Of a stretch of DNA of 64,000 nucleotides, positions 18,471-26,897 are shown in pieces. A model generated the notes under the pieces. It had not been told where the DNA came from. It ran no database searches and worked only from the letters and a program-made list of their open reading frames with translations. The DNA lies in NCBI RefSeq assembly GCF_031846185.1, contig NZ_JAVRIF010000002.1, forward strand, positions 372,001 to 436,000. Reading direction: 5' to 3'. This DNA is from Thalassotalea_H castellviae. Its GTDB lineage: Bacteria > Pseudomonadota > Gammaproteobacteria > Enterobacterales > Alteromonadaceae. The position numbers and the translations under genes are program-made. The first letter of the stretch is position 1. Every line of letters starts with the position of its first letter.

Positions 18471-19580
18471 TTATTCAGAAATATATTCAACCACTTCTAA
18501 CCCAAAACCTGATAACGAATGATATTTCACTTGAGAGCTCAACAAACGCATTTTCCCTACCCCTAAATTAGAAAGAATTTGTGAGCCAACACCTACATTT
18601 CTTGAACCGACGTGTCGTTGCACTTCTTTCACGGTTTCACCAGCATCTAATTTAGCGTACTTAGTTACCGTCGCAATAAGCTCTTCTGGTGATTCATGTT
18701 TTCCTAGAAGTACTAATACACCGCCTTCTTGGCCAATTTTTTCTAAGGCATTGCCGATTGGCCATTTTGCAACACTTTCACGTTGACTAAAGAGCAAATC
18801 GCGGAAAGTATTTTCTAAATGAACACGAACTAACGTAGGCTTCTCTGAGTTAATTTCACCTTTCGTTAAGGCAAAATGCGCTTGACCATCGATGGTATCT
18901 TTAAAAACTGTTAAGTCGAACTCACCAAAAGCCGTTGGTAGTTTACATTGAGAAATACGTTCGATGGTAGTTTCGTTAGCATTTCTATATTCAATTAAAT
19001 CAGCAATCGTGCCCATTTTTAAGCCATGCTTTTGAGCAATAACTTCTAGATCAGGACGACGTGCCATAGTGCCGTCTTCATTTAAAATTTCAACAATCAC
19101 GGCTGCGGCTTCTAACCCTGCTAAACGAGCTAAATCTACACCGGCTTCGGTGTGACCCGCTCGATTTAACACTCCGCCATCTTTTGCCATTAAAGGAAAG
19201 ATATGGCCTGGTTGTACAATGGAATGCTGATTAGCGTCTTTACCGATTGCAGCAAGCACAGTAGTTGCACGATCTGCAGCCGAAATACCAGTAGTAACGC
19301 CTTCTGCAGCTTCTATTGATACCGTAAAGTTAGTAGAAAATTGCGCATCATTTTTATCGACCATTAACGGTAAATTAAGTTTTTTACAGTGCTCAACGGA
19401 CATCGGCATACAAATTAAGCCACGGCCATGAGTAGCCATAAAGTTTATCGCTTCAGGAGTCACTAACTCCGCGGCCATAATAAAATCGCCTTCGTTTTCA
19501 CGATCTTCATCGTCCATCAAGATAACCATTTTACCTTGTTTGATATCTTCGATGATCTCTTTTGGAGAGTGTAAATTCAT
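18471..19580 (-). CDS. ribB: 3,4-dihydroxy-2-butanone-4-phosphate synthase with degenerate GTP cyclohydrolase II domain (RibBX type)
   Basis: A 369-residue riboflavin enzyme. The N-terminal RibB domain (about residues 1-205) is intact: MDDEDRENEGDFIMAAE, the HGRGLICMP motif, and GHIFPLMAKDGGVLNRAGHTEA. It makes the four-carbon precursor from ribulose 5-phosphate. The C-terminal part (about 210-369) is collinear with GTP cyclohydrolase II, but the zinc-binding cysteines (normally C-x2-GD-x8-10-C-x-C after RVHSE) are gone: the segment reads RVHLENTFRDLLFSQRES. This is the known RibBX layout, so a separate RibA is needed elsewhere. It is last in the ribD-ribE-ribB order and ends at a terminator. 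Confidence 0.93.
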   Translation of the reverse strand: MNLHSPKEIIEDIKQGKMVILMDDEDRENEGDFIMAAELVTPEAINFMATHGRGLICMPMSVEHCKKLNLPLMVDKNDAQFSTNFTVSIEAAEGVTTGISAADRATTVLAAIGKDANQHSIVQPGHIFPLMAKDGGVLNRAGHTEAGVDLARLAGLEAAAVIVEILNEDGTMARRPDLEVIAQKHGLKMGTIADLIEYRNANETTIERISQCKLPTAFGEFDLTVFKDTIDGQAHFALTKGEINSEKPTLVRVHLENTFRDLLFSQRESVAKWPIGNALEKIGQEGGVLVLLGKHESPEELIATVTKYAKLDAGETVKEVQRHVGSRNVGVGSQILSNLGVGKMRLLSSQVKYHSLSGFGLEVVEYISE

Positions 19581-19602
19581 GATTTCCTCTTAATTTCTCT
19601 TT

Positions 19603-20265
19603 CTAACCTTTAAGAAAGCCACTTTGTATTAACAAAGCTTCTGTTACGCCAGAAGGCGCTTGTTGGGTATTACTTTTTTTCAATAATAATCGCTCAATAT
19701 AGCGAGCCATTACGTCAACTTCTATATTCACTTTACTGCCAACTTGATAACTTGGCATAATAGTTTGTTCACTGGTATGCGGTACAATTGTCAGCCTAAA
19801 TTGGTCTTGCGTTAAACTATTTACCGTTAGACTTACGCCATCAATAGTAATCGAGCCTTTTTCAGCGATATAAGGCGCAATTTCTTCTGACATGCTGAGC
19901 CAATATTCAATACTGTTTCCGTTTTGCTTTATCGAATTGACTGTTGCAACGGCATCAACGTGACCAGAGACGATATGACCACCAAAACGAGTGGTCGGTA
20001 GCATGGCTTTTTCTAAATTAACCTGTTGATTAACACCGTAATGCGCAAAGCCCGTTCGAGTTAATGTTTCATTAGAAACATCGGCAGTAAAGCTATGTTG
20101 ATCAAACGCCACCACAGTTAAACAAATGCCATTTGTCGCAATAGAGTCACCAAGTTTAACGTCACTCATATCCAACGATTGTGTATCAATGGTTATACGC
20201 GCGCCGTCACCACTGATATTAACTTGTTTAATTTTTCCAACCGCTTCAATAATTCCAGTAAACAT
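19603..20265 (-). CDS. ribE: Riboflavin synthase, alpha subunit
   Basis: A 220-residue riboflavin synthase (called ribC in E. coli), which dismutates two 6,7-dimethyl-8-ribityllumazines to riboflavin. Two tandem lumazine-binding barrels are visible: MFTGIIEAVG...GDSIATNGICLTV and GGHIVSGHVDAVAT...KGSITIDGVSLTVNSL. The N-terminal MFTGI signature fixes the start. It lies between ribD (19 bases upstream) and ribB (22 bases downstream). No FMN riboswitch is visible near the operon. Confidence 0.95.
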   Translation of the reverse strand: MFTGIIEAVGKIKQVNISGDGARITIDTQSLDMSDVKLGDSIATNGICLTVVAFDQHSFTADVSNETLTRTGFAHYGVNQQVNLEKAMLPTTRFGGHIVSGHVDAVATVNSIKQNGNSIEYWLSMSEEIAPYIAEKGSITIDGVSLTVNSLTQDQFRLTIVPHTSEQTIMPSYQVGSKVNIEVDVMARYIERLLLKKSNTQQAPSGVTEALLIQSGFLKG

Positions 20266-20284
20266 GTAGTGTCTCTAATAATTG

Positions 20285-21412
20285 CTAGGTAAATTTTGCG
20301 GTGATTTTCAAGTCAGCACCGACTAAAGTAATGTCTGAAAAGGTAAGTGTTTTTGCTTGCGATAACGCTTGCACAAAAGGCATATTTAATAAGCCTTTTC
20401 CTTCATGTCCCATCAGCTTGGGTGCTTGATATAACACAAGTTCATCAACCAAGTTTTGTTCAATAAAAGCACCGGCTAAGGTCATGCCTGATTCAATTAA
20501 TACCTCATTATACTCTTTTTTTGCTAATGTATTTAACAAGGCGGATAAATCAACGTGCTCGTTATTCAACGCTTTTGGCAAGATCACTTCTTCTACAAAA
20601 TGAGGCCACTGATGATTATTTTCAATGCTAGTTCTGATTAATAAAATTGGCGAGGCCTCTGAGAAAAAAGCTAAATCAGGCGTTAAACGATTTTTCGTAT
20701 CGATGACCACGCGTACCGGTTGTCTAACTGCTTGCTCTTTGTAATGTAACCGCGCATCACCTAACTCTGACCATCGAACATTCATTCGAGCATTATCAAC
20801 TAAAACAGAGTCCGCTCCGGTAATTACGGCACAACTTTGTGCCCTTAATTTTTGTACATCTTGGCGTGCTGATTTGGACGTGATCCATTGACTCTCACCA
20901 CTCGCCATTGCTGTTTTACCATCAAGACTTGCGGCAAGTTTACAGCGCACATAAGGAAAACCTAAAGTCATTCGGTTAATAAAACCTAAATTTAACGCTT
21001 TTGCGTCTTGTTCAAGTAAACCCGAATAAGTTTCAATGCCTGCCTGTTCAAGCAAAGCTAGCCCTCGACCAGAAACATGAGGATTTGGGTCAACCATAGC
21101 GGCAATGACTTTACTAACGCCGGCATCAATCAAAGCGTTTGCACAAGGTGGAGTTCGACCAACATGTGAACAAGGCTCTAACGTCACATAAGCCGTTGCA
21201 CCTTGTGCATTTGTACCCGCCATTGCTAACGCATGTACTTCAGCGTGTCCTTGACCCGCTTTTTCATGAAAGCCTTCTCCGACAATTTGACCATGATTAA
21301 CGATCACACAACCAACTCTCGGATTTGGTGATGTCGTATAAATTCCGCGTTCAGCCAATCGTATAGCTTTTGCCATAAATTGATGATCTGATGGAGTAAA
21401 TGTATTCTTCAT
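20285..21412 (-). CDS. ribD: Bifunctional riboflavin deaminase/reductase RibD
   Basis: A 375-residue enzyme carrying out deamination and side-chain reduction of the pyrimidine intermediate of riboflavin synthesis. The N-terminal cytidine-deaminase-like domain has the zinc motif GHAEVHALA and VTLEPCSHVGRTPPCANALI (about residues 45-85). The C-terminal reductase domain begins near FPYVRCKLAASLDGKTA and contains ITGADSVLVDNARM. I use the ATG at 21412; an in-frame TTG at 21430 has no ribosome site. It follows nrdR by 27 bases. Confidence 0.94.
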   Translation of the reverse strand: MKNTFTPSDHQFMAKAIRLAERGIYTTSPNPRVGCVIVNHGQIVGEGFHEKAGQGHAEVHALAMAGTNAQGATAYVTLEPCSHVGRTPPCANALIDAGVSKVIAAMVDPNPHVSGRGLALLEQAGIETYSGLLEQDAKALNLGFINRMTLGFPYVRCKLAASLDGKTAMASGESQWITSKSARQDVQKLRAQSCAVITGADSVLVDNARMNVRWSELGDARLHYKEQAVRQPVRVVIDTKNRLTPDLAFFSEASPILLIRTSIENNHQWPHFVEEVILPKALNNEHVDLSALLNTLAKKEYNEVLIESGMTLAGAFIEQNLVDELVLYQAPKLMGHEGKGLLNMPFVQALSQAKTLTFSDITLVGADLKITAKFT

Positions 21413-21439
21413 ATGGAATATGTTTGCCAAATTAGCGCA

Positions 21440-21895
21440 TTATTTATCGCTGCCAAGTCGGGCAATTTCTTCACCAAACTCTTTCACATCTTCAAATGAG
21501 CGATACACAGAAGCAAACCTTACATAGGCGACTTTATCGAGGTCTTTCAATTGCCCCATAATAATATTGCCTAACAGTTCGCTACTAATTTCACGTTCGC
21601 CTGTTGCCCGCATTTGCGACTTCACTTTATTGATAGACAATTCAACTTGCTCAACGCTTACAGGTCGTTTTTCTAACGCGCGAACTAAACCACTGCGCAT
21701 TTTATCTTCATTGAAAGGCTCTCTTGAACCATCTCGTTTAATAATGCGAGGCATCACTAATTCTGCAGATTCAAAGGTTGTAAACCGCTCTTGACAAGCT
21801 ACACACTCACGACGGCGGCGAATTTGATGTCCGTCAGACACCAGTCGAGAATCAATCACCTTAGTATCGGTAGCCGAGCAAAATGGGCAATACAT
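21440..21895 (-). CDS. nrdR: Transcriptional repressor NrdR
   Basis: A 151-residue zinc-ribbon/ATP-cone repressor of ribonucleotide reductase genes. MYCPFC...RRRRECVACQERFTTFE is the zinc ribbon, followed by an ATP-cone (VMPRIIKRDGSREPFNEDKMRSGL) that senses dATP/ATP. The start is the ATG at 21895 with GGAG 7 bases before it; the longer reading from 21907 would run through that ribosome site. It opens the nrdR-ribD-ribE-ribB series behind glyA, an order widespread in gammaproteobacteria. Confidence 0.96.
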   Translation of the reverse strand: MYCPFCSATDTKVIDSRLVSDGHQIRRRRECVACQERFTTFESAELVMPRIIKRDGSREPFNEDKMRSGLVRALEKRPVSVEQVELSINKVKSQMRATGEREISSELLGNIIMGQLKDLDKVAYVRFASVYRSFEDVKEFGEEIARLGSDK

Positions 21896-21925
21896 GAAAC
21901 GCTCCAAAAATTTTATTACAGCGCA

Positions 21926-21955
21926 AAAATAACAATGGCCGCTAAGGCGGCCATT
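21926..21955 (-). terminator. Terminator between glyA and nrdR
   Basis: AATGGCCGC pairs with GCGGCCATT around a TAAG loop. On the minus strand it is followed by GTTATTTTTG, a fair T tract, and it lies 76 bases after the glyA stop. It probably ends the glyA transcript and gives nrdR-rib its own promoter. Confidence 0.8.
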
Positions 21956-22030
21956 TTAATCTAAATACATTGATAATAAAAACGTTAATAGCAATTAAGC
22001 TTATTATCAATTAATACGCCAATCGACGTG

Positions 22031-23287
22031 CTATTTATAAACAGGGAAACGTGAGCATAATTCTTTCACGTTTTCTTGTACTTTGACGATGGTTTCTTCG
22101 TTATTAATATCGTCTAAAATATCACAAATCCAACCCGTTAATGCTTTCGTTTCTTCAAGACCAAAACCGCGACGAGTAATTGCTGGAGTTCCTAAACGTA
22201 AACCAGAAGTTACAAATGGTGAACGAGGATCATTTGGCACTGAATTTTTATTTACAGTTATATGAGCACGACCTAAAGCGGCATCAGCGTCTTTACCCGT
22301 AATATCTTTATCAATTAAATCAAGCAATAACAAGTGGTTTTCTGTACCATTTGAAACCACTTTATAGCCACGTTCTTGAAGTACCGCAACCATAGCTTTA
22401 GCGTTATCTAAAACGTTTTGTTGATACACCTTAAACTCAGGCGCTAACGCTTCTTTAAATGCTACCGCTTTAGCCGCGATAATGTGCATTAAAGGACCAC
22501 CTTGGCCACCTGGGAATACCGCGCTGTTTAATTTTTTATAAACATCTTCATCATCACAACCTGAAATAATTAAACCACCGCGAGGGCCTGCTAATGTTTT
22601 ATGCGTTGTGGTAGTAACGACGTGAGCATGAGGAACTGGGTTCGGGTATAAACCTGCAGCAATTAAACCTGCAACATGAGCCATATCAACGAAAAAGTAA
22701 GCGCCAACTTTATCAGCAATTTCACGCATACGTGCCCAATCTACAACACCAGAGAATGCAGAGAAACCGCCGATGATCATTTCTGGTTTGTGCTCAAGCG
22801 CTAATGCTTCAAGTTCTTCATAATTGATATCACCAGTTTCTGGGTGAAGGCCATATTGAAATGCTTCGTAAGACTTACCAGAAAAGTTAACATGCGAACC
22901 GTGAGTTAAATGGCCACCATGAGCAAGGCTCATGCCTAACACTTTACCGCCCGGCTTAACTAATGCTTGGAAAACAGCGGCATTGGCTTGTGAACCAGCA
23001 TGTGGTTGAACGTTTGCGTAAGTAGCACCAAATAATTCTTTCGCACGATCGATAGCTAATTGCTCTGCAACATCCACATATTCACAACCACCGTAATAAC
23101 GCTTACCTGGGTAACCTTCAGCATATTTATTGGTTAATTGCGAACCTTGTGCTTCTAACACTCGTGGGCTACAGTAGTTTTCTGAAGCGATTAGCTCAAT
23201 GTGTTCTTCTTGACGCACCACTTCACTACTCATTGCCTGATATAATTCAGGGTCAAAATCAGCAATATTCATATCACGTGTAAACAT
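22031..23287 (-). CDS. glyA: Serine hydroxymethyltransferase
   Basis: A 418-residue PLP enzyme interconverting serine and glycine with tetrahydrofolate. It is very close to E. coli GlyA: MNIADFDPELYQAM, EEHIELIASENYCSPRVLEAQGSQLTNKYAEGYPGKRYYGGCEYVD, and the PLP-lysine motif VVTTTTHKTLAGPRGG. The length is identical to the family. The gene has its own upstream leader and a terminator downstream. Confidence 0.97.
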   Translation of the reverse strand: MFTRDMNIADFDPELYQAMSSEVVRQEEHIELIASENYCSPRVLEAQGSQLTNKYAEGYPGKRYYGGCEYVDVAEQLAIDRAKELFGATYANVQPHAGSQANAAVFQALVKPGGKVLGMSLAHGGHLTHGSHVNFSGKSYEAFQYGLHPETGDINYEELEALALEHKPEMIIGGFSAFSGVVDWARMREIADKVGAYFFVDMAHVAGLIAAGLYPNPVPHAHVVTTTTHKTLAGPRGGLIISGCDDEDVYKKLNSAVFPGGQGGPLMHIIAAKAVAFKEALAPEFKVYQQNVLDNAKAMVAVLQERGYKVVSNGTENHLLLLDLIDKDITGKDADAALGRAHITVNKNSVPNDPRSPFVTSGLRLGTPAITRRGFGLEETKALTGWICDILDDINNEETIVKVQENVKELCSRFPVYK

Positions 23288-23392
23288 ATTTTATCCTCAA
23301 GTAATGAGCCAGCAGCTAAACCAACAGGCTATCTTGTTAAGTTCAATTTTAATGCCGCACATTCTGCCCTAAAGAGGCTCATTTGTACATGT

Positions 23393-23438
23393 AAAAACCC
23401 ACTTGAATTAGCTCATTTTGTACTGAGCTATTCCAGTG
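23393..23438 (-). terminator. Terminator-like hairpin in the glyA leader
   Basis: On the minus strand CACT-GAAT-AGCTCA arms (one mismatch, one bulge) pair around an 8-base loop and run into GGGTTTTT. It lies about 106-151 bases before glyA and 150 bases after the end of the membrane-protein gene. It may end the sigma-factor operon or attenuate glyA. The rest of the 302-bp gap (23288-23589) shows nothing else I can support. Confidence 0.6.
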
Positions 23439-23589
23439 AGTATTGGTTAAAATGCGGTAAAAGTTTTTAATAACGAAATCTAATTCGTCTTGAAGATAAT
23501 ATATCGAATAAAAAACCAAAGAACAACAAATAAAACACAGCTATCAATAGTTATCCCGAATTTAATTTATCTTTCTTATGAGTATTCCG

Positions 23590-24303
23590 TTATAAGTTTG
23601 AAATCTTTGCATTGAGCTCTTTGAACTCTTTTTTACGTTTTCGATGAATTAACTCTGTGATTAAAAACATTACCGCAATAAAGACATTAATAAATATCAA
23701 TGCCCCCAACATAGGTTTGTCGCCTTCTTTACCGACAGAGTACACAAACCAATTGGCTAAAACACCAAAAGGAAGACAAGACCATTTAGTTAACGACATA
23801 TATTTCATTGAAGATTCACAGCCTGCTAAGGCGTTTTCTATGGCTTGATCTGGACTATCACTAATTTGGCGCCATGTTTTTGCCCGAATTTTCATTTCGT
23901 AATACACAAAAATAAGCGACATAAGTCCGGCACCACCTAGATATAGATTCCATGGCGTGCCAAACTCGCCAATTATGACACCATAAAAAAATGAAATAAA
24001 TAACCCTGCAGTAGCGAGGATATTTAAAGCAAAACAAGTTTTTGCCCAAGTAGTACGGCGTTTCGTTTGTTTTAACAAAGCTTGAATATCTGTTTTTTCA
24101 ACAGGTTGCGACTGCCAGTCTTGGCTTAAACTTTGCCATTGTTCATCTAAAATTGTCGCTTCATCAGGATTGTTTTCATCAACGGCATTATTATCGTCAA
24201 CGGCATAGTGATGAGCCTCGTCTGTCACGGTCATTTGAGTTTGCTCTGCTATAGGCGCTTGCGTGTCTTTGTCCATATTTAACGATGATTCATTGTCTTT
24301 CAT
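23590..24303 (-). CDS. Membrane protein coupled to the ECF sigma factor, possible anti-sigma factor
   Basis: A 237-residue protein not assigned to a named family. The N-terminal 95 residues are hydrophilic and acidic, with a helical DEQWQSLSQDWQSQPVEKTDIQALLKQTKRR segment. Four hydrophobic helices follow in two pairs (about 99-117, 125-142, 185-200, 206-222), with a Lys/Arg-rich C-terminus. Its ATG overlaps the sigma-factor stop by four bases, so it is translationally coupled. A cytoplasmic N-terminal domain ahead of membrane helices and this coupling suggest an anti-sigma role. No zinc-binding H-x3-C-x2-C motif is present, so that role is inferred. Confidence 0.6.
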   Translation of the reverse strand: MKDNESSLNMDKDTQAPIAEQTQMTVTDEAHHYAVDDNNAVDENNPDEATILDEQWQSLSQDWQSQPVEKTDIQALLKQTKRRTTWAKTCFALNILATAGLFISFFYGVIIGEFGTPWNLYLGGAGLMSLIFVYYEMKIRAKTWRQISDSPDQAIENALAGCESSMKYMSLTKWSCLPFGVLANWFVYSVGKEGDKPMLGALIFINVFIAVMFLITELIHRKRKKEFKELNAKISNL

Positions 24304-24944
24304 TTCGACTCCAATAACTGCGTTAGCGCTTTTTTAGCCCGCTGTAACCGTACGCCGACCAGGTTAGTGGTAATAGATAAAACTTCGGCAATTTCTTGAT
24401 AACTCATGCCTTCTAACGCAAGAGTGATCACTTGTTGCTGGTCAAGCTTCAATTGACGAATAGCATGAGCTAAGCGCTGTTGACGTTGCTTTTGGTCAAG
24501 TGATTGAAAAGGAGTGGGTTGAGTTAAGTCTTGTTCAGCCTCTGAAGGTACCGCGGCTAAATCTTTATCCGCTTTTACCGTACGCACAGATTTTGCTACA
24601 TGCGTGGCCAAAACATTATGGGCAATTCGAGCAATAAATGTTTTAACAGCAGAGTCGAATCTAAACGTTGGTAATGCCCGCCAAACGTTTAAAGCGATTT
24701 CTTGAAAAAGCTCATCTTGAATTGCCGGTTTCGCTTCAAAACCTGTAATGATGTGACGAAGCAATTTTTCATGCTCCGTCATCCAATCAGCAAATACTTC
24801 TTGGAAGTTTTTTACTTGCTGACTTTGACTTTTATCGCTATCAGCTTGTTGGTTTATAGATTGATTCAATGAATAACTCGCATCATAAGTGAATGTCGTT
24901 TGAAAACGATCTTGTTGTCTGATGAATTCTACCGAGTTATTCAT
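24300..24944 (-). CDS. RNA polymerase sigma factor, ECF-type sigma-70 family
   Basis: A 214-residue group 4 sigma factor. Region 2 is KLLRHIITGFEAKPAIQDELFQEIALNVWRALPTFRFDSAVKTFIARIAHNVLATH (about residues 55-110). Region 4 contains QQQVITLALEGMSYQEIAEVLSITTNLVGVRLQRAKKAL (about 170-207), a typical helix-turn-helix. An acidic, glutamine-rich stretch joins them. I place the start at the ATG at 24944; a TTG three codons upstream is possible, and neither has a good ribosome site. It lies 36 bases after the ABC permease gene, so it probably belongs to the same operon. Confidence 0.85.
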   Translation of the reverse strand: MNNSVEFIRQQDRFQTTFTYDASYSLNQSINQQADSDKSQSQQVKNFQEVFADWMTEHEKLLRHIITGFEAKPAIQDELFQEIALNVWRALPTFRFDSAVKTFIARIAHNVLATHVAKSVRTVKADKDLAAVPSEAEQDLTQPTPFQSLDQKQRQQRLAHAIRQLKLDQQQVITLALEGMSYQEIAEVLSITTNLVGVRLQRAKKALTQLLESK

Positions 24945-24980
24945 ATTTAACAATTAATTTACAAACCTTTCTAAGTTAAA

Positions 24981-26144
24981 TCAGCTTAACGACATGACTA
25001 CTTTTTCAGAAGTCAGTTTTTTTGCTAACGTGATGACTAGTCCTGCTGTTAAAGCAAGAGTTGCTGCGCTGGTCACTAAAAGTACCATCCAGTCCACCGG
25101 CAAACCTTTAAAGATGTCTTCCATCAATAATGATTGACCAGAAATTGGCAACCATTCAGTCCAAGCAGGCTTGTCATCCATCATCATCATTGCCATCGGC
25201 ACAAAACTTGGCAGCATAATTAACATAGTGACTGTCGATTGCGCCTCTTTAAATGTTTTCGCTTGAAAGGCAAAAAACAACTGTAATGATGATGCTAAAA
25301 AGCAAATGGGGATCAACATCAAGATTAACGTCAAGGTTGTCATTAAGTCTATATTAAAGGTTGCGCCTATTTTAGCTAAGTCGACAAAATTCATTGAAAA
25401 TGAGGTTAACGTCAACATCAAAGATATTGAGATCACCGCGATAATGCTCGAACAAAATAACTTAGCTAAAACGATTTTTACCGTGCTGACTGGCTGACAT
25501 AACAACATTTCTAAGACATTACGTTCACGCTCACCGGCACTGGAGTCGATGGAAATTGATAATCCAGACATAAACGCACCCATCATTAAGTACATGCCTA
25601 ATATTAATGAAATCATCACAGCATTACTGGTCGGTAATGAAGTATCTTGTTCTTGAAGATCAACTGGTTGCAATAATTTTACATCAATGCCCCTCACTAA
25701 TAGACGTTTAAAGCCAATCGTTCGAGAATAATCACGCACCACATCTTTAATTCTACGAATTGGCGATGCTAAGGATTTTTCCCCGTATTCGGCCCGTAGA
25801 ATAATTTCAATCGGTGTACCTTCCTTCATGTCTTGAGCAAAAGTGTCGGGAATGATGAAATCAATATTGCGTTCATTCCAATTACGCTTCTCATCATCTG
25901 GCACATCTTTAAATGACAAAATATTGGCATCTTTAAACGCTTTTATTAACTTGGGCGCATACTGCTCACCGGTAAATTTCACATAGATAGCGGGGTTATC
26001 AACCGCTTCTTTGATCATCACTTTTGACATCACCATGATCATTATTGGCAGTAAAACCCCCATGCTTAATGCCACCATCAAGGCACGCTTATCACGAAAC
26101 GCTTCTTTTAATTCTTTAAAAAGTAATGCTTTAAACTGGATCAT
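24981..26144 (-). CDS. natB: ABC transporter permease, NatB-like
   Basis: A 387-residue ABC-2-type permease with an N-terminal helix (about residues 20-42), a large extracytoplasmic domain (about 45-170), and five to six C-terminal helices. The conserved SSAGERERNVLEMLLCQPVS motif (about 205-222) is the NatB/ABC-2 signature after the first helix of the C-terminal block. In Bacillus, NatAB exports sodium; the substrate here is unproven. Its start overlaps the ATPase stop by four bases. Confidence 0.82.
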   Translation of the reverse strand: MIQFKALLFKELKEAFRDKRALMVALSMGVLLPIMIMVMSKVMIKEAVDNPAIYVKFTGEQYAPKLIKAFKDANILSFKDVPDDEKRNWNERNIDFIIPDTFAQDMKEGTPIEIILRAEYGEKSLASPIRRIKDVVRDYSRTIGFKRLLVRGIDVKLLQPVDLQEQDTSLPTSNAVMISLILGMYLMMGAFMSGLSISIDSSAGERERNVLEMLLCQPVSTVKIVLAKLFCSSIIAVISISLMLTLTSFSMNFVDLAKIGATFNIDLMTTLTLILMLIPICFLASSLQLFFAFQAKTFKEAQSTVTMLIMLPSFVPMAMMMMDDKPAWTEWLPISGQSLLMEDIFKGLPVDWMVLLVTSAATLALTAGLVITLAKKLTSEKVVMSLS

Positions 26145-26887
26145 GCTGCTACTCCCTCATCTGAACCAATCAATTTTACAAAGGCTTCTTCTAATTGGGT
26201 TTCACCTGCTAATTCACATAATTCTTGTGGCGTGCCCTGCGCTGCTAATTTACCATTGGCAACGATTATCACCCGATCACACAATGCTGCAACTTCTTGC
26301 ATAACATGTGAAGAAAATAAGATACAGTGACCTTTCGCTTTAAATTTACTTAAGTAGTTTCTCAATACTCGAGTACTCATAACATCCAAACCACGTGTTG
26401 GTTCATCTAAAACAAAGTTTTGCGGCTGATGCACTAACGCTTGCGCTAGAGTCACTTTCATCCGTTGACCTTGTGAAAAACCAGCCGTTTTACGATGGGC
26501 TAATTCATGCATATCTAAATCTGTCAAAACAGACTCAATGGCTTGTTTTTTCGCCTGTCCTGTTAAGCCATGTAAACTCGCGAAATAATCAATTTGCTCA
26601 TAGGCAGTTAAGCGTTCATACAAACCAAATTTATCGGGAAAGATCCCTAACTTGGCACGTGCCGCCAATGGATTTTCTGTTACGTGAATACCGTCAATAG
26701 TGGCATAACCTTCATCAGCCGAAAGCAAACCGTAAAGGGTACGTAAACAAGTAGTTTTACCTGCGCCATTTGGCCCTAGTATGCCGGTAATTTCGCCATC
26801 TTTTGCTTGAAACGAAAGACCATCTAATGCTTTAACTGTATCTTTTTTCGAGGTAAAGCTCTTATGTAAATTATTTACTTCAATCAT
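26141..26887 (-). CDS. natA: ABC transporter ATP-binding protein, NatA-like
   Basis: A 248-residue ATPase energising the permease at 24981. Walker A is GPNGAGKTT, the signature is FSQGQRMKVTLAQAL, Walker B is NFVLDEPTRGLD, and the switch histidine is in ILFSSHVM. The start is the ATG at 26887 with AGGGAG 6 bases upstream. The reading from 26911 would overlap the peptidase end and lacks a ribosome site. It begins 10 bases after the peptidase stop and overlaps the permease by four bases. Confidence 0.88.
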   Translation of the reverse strand: MIEVNNLHKSFTSKKDTVKALDGLSFQAKDGEITGILGPNGAGKTTCLRTLYGLLSADEGYATIDGIHVTENPLAARAKLGIFPDKFGLYERLTAYEQIDYFASLHGLTGQAKKQAIESVLTDLDMHELAHRKTAGFSQGQRMKVTLAQALVHQPQNFVLDEPTRGLDVMSTRVLRNYLSKFKAKGHCILFSSHVMQEVAALCDRVIIVANGKLAAQGTPQELCELAGETQLEEAFVKLIGSDEGVAA

Positions 26888-26897
26888 AATTATCTCC

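Noticed and set aside
18471..19000. Frameshift or truncation in the GTP cyclohydrolase II part of ribB
   Set aside because: The frame is continuous and collinear with the domain to its end; only the cysteines are replaced, which fits the known RibBX type.
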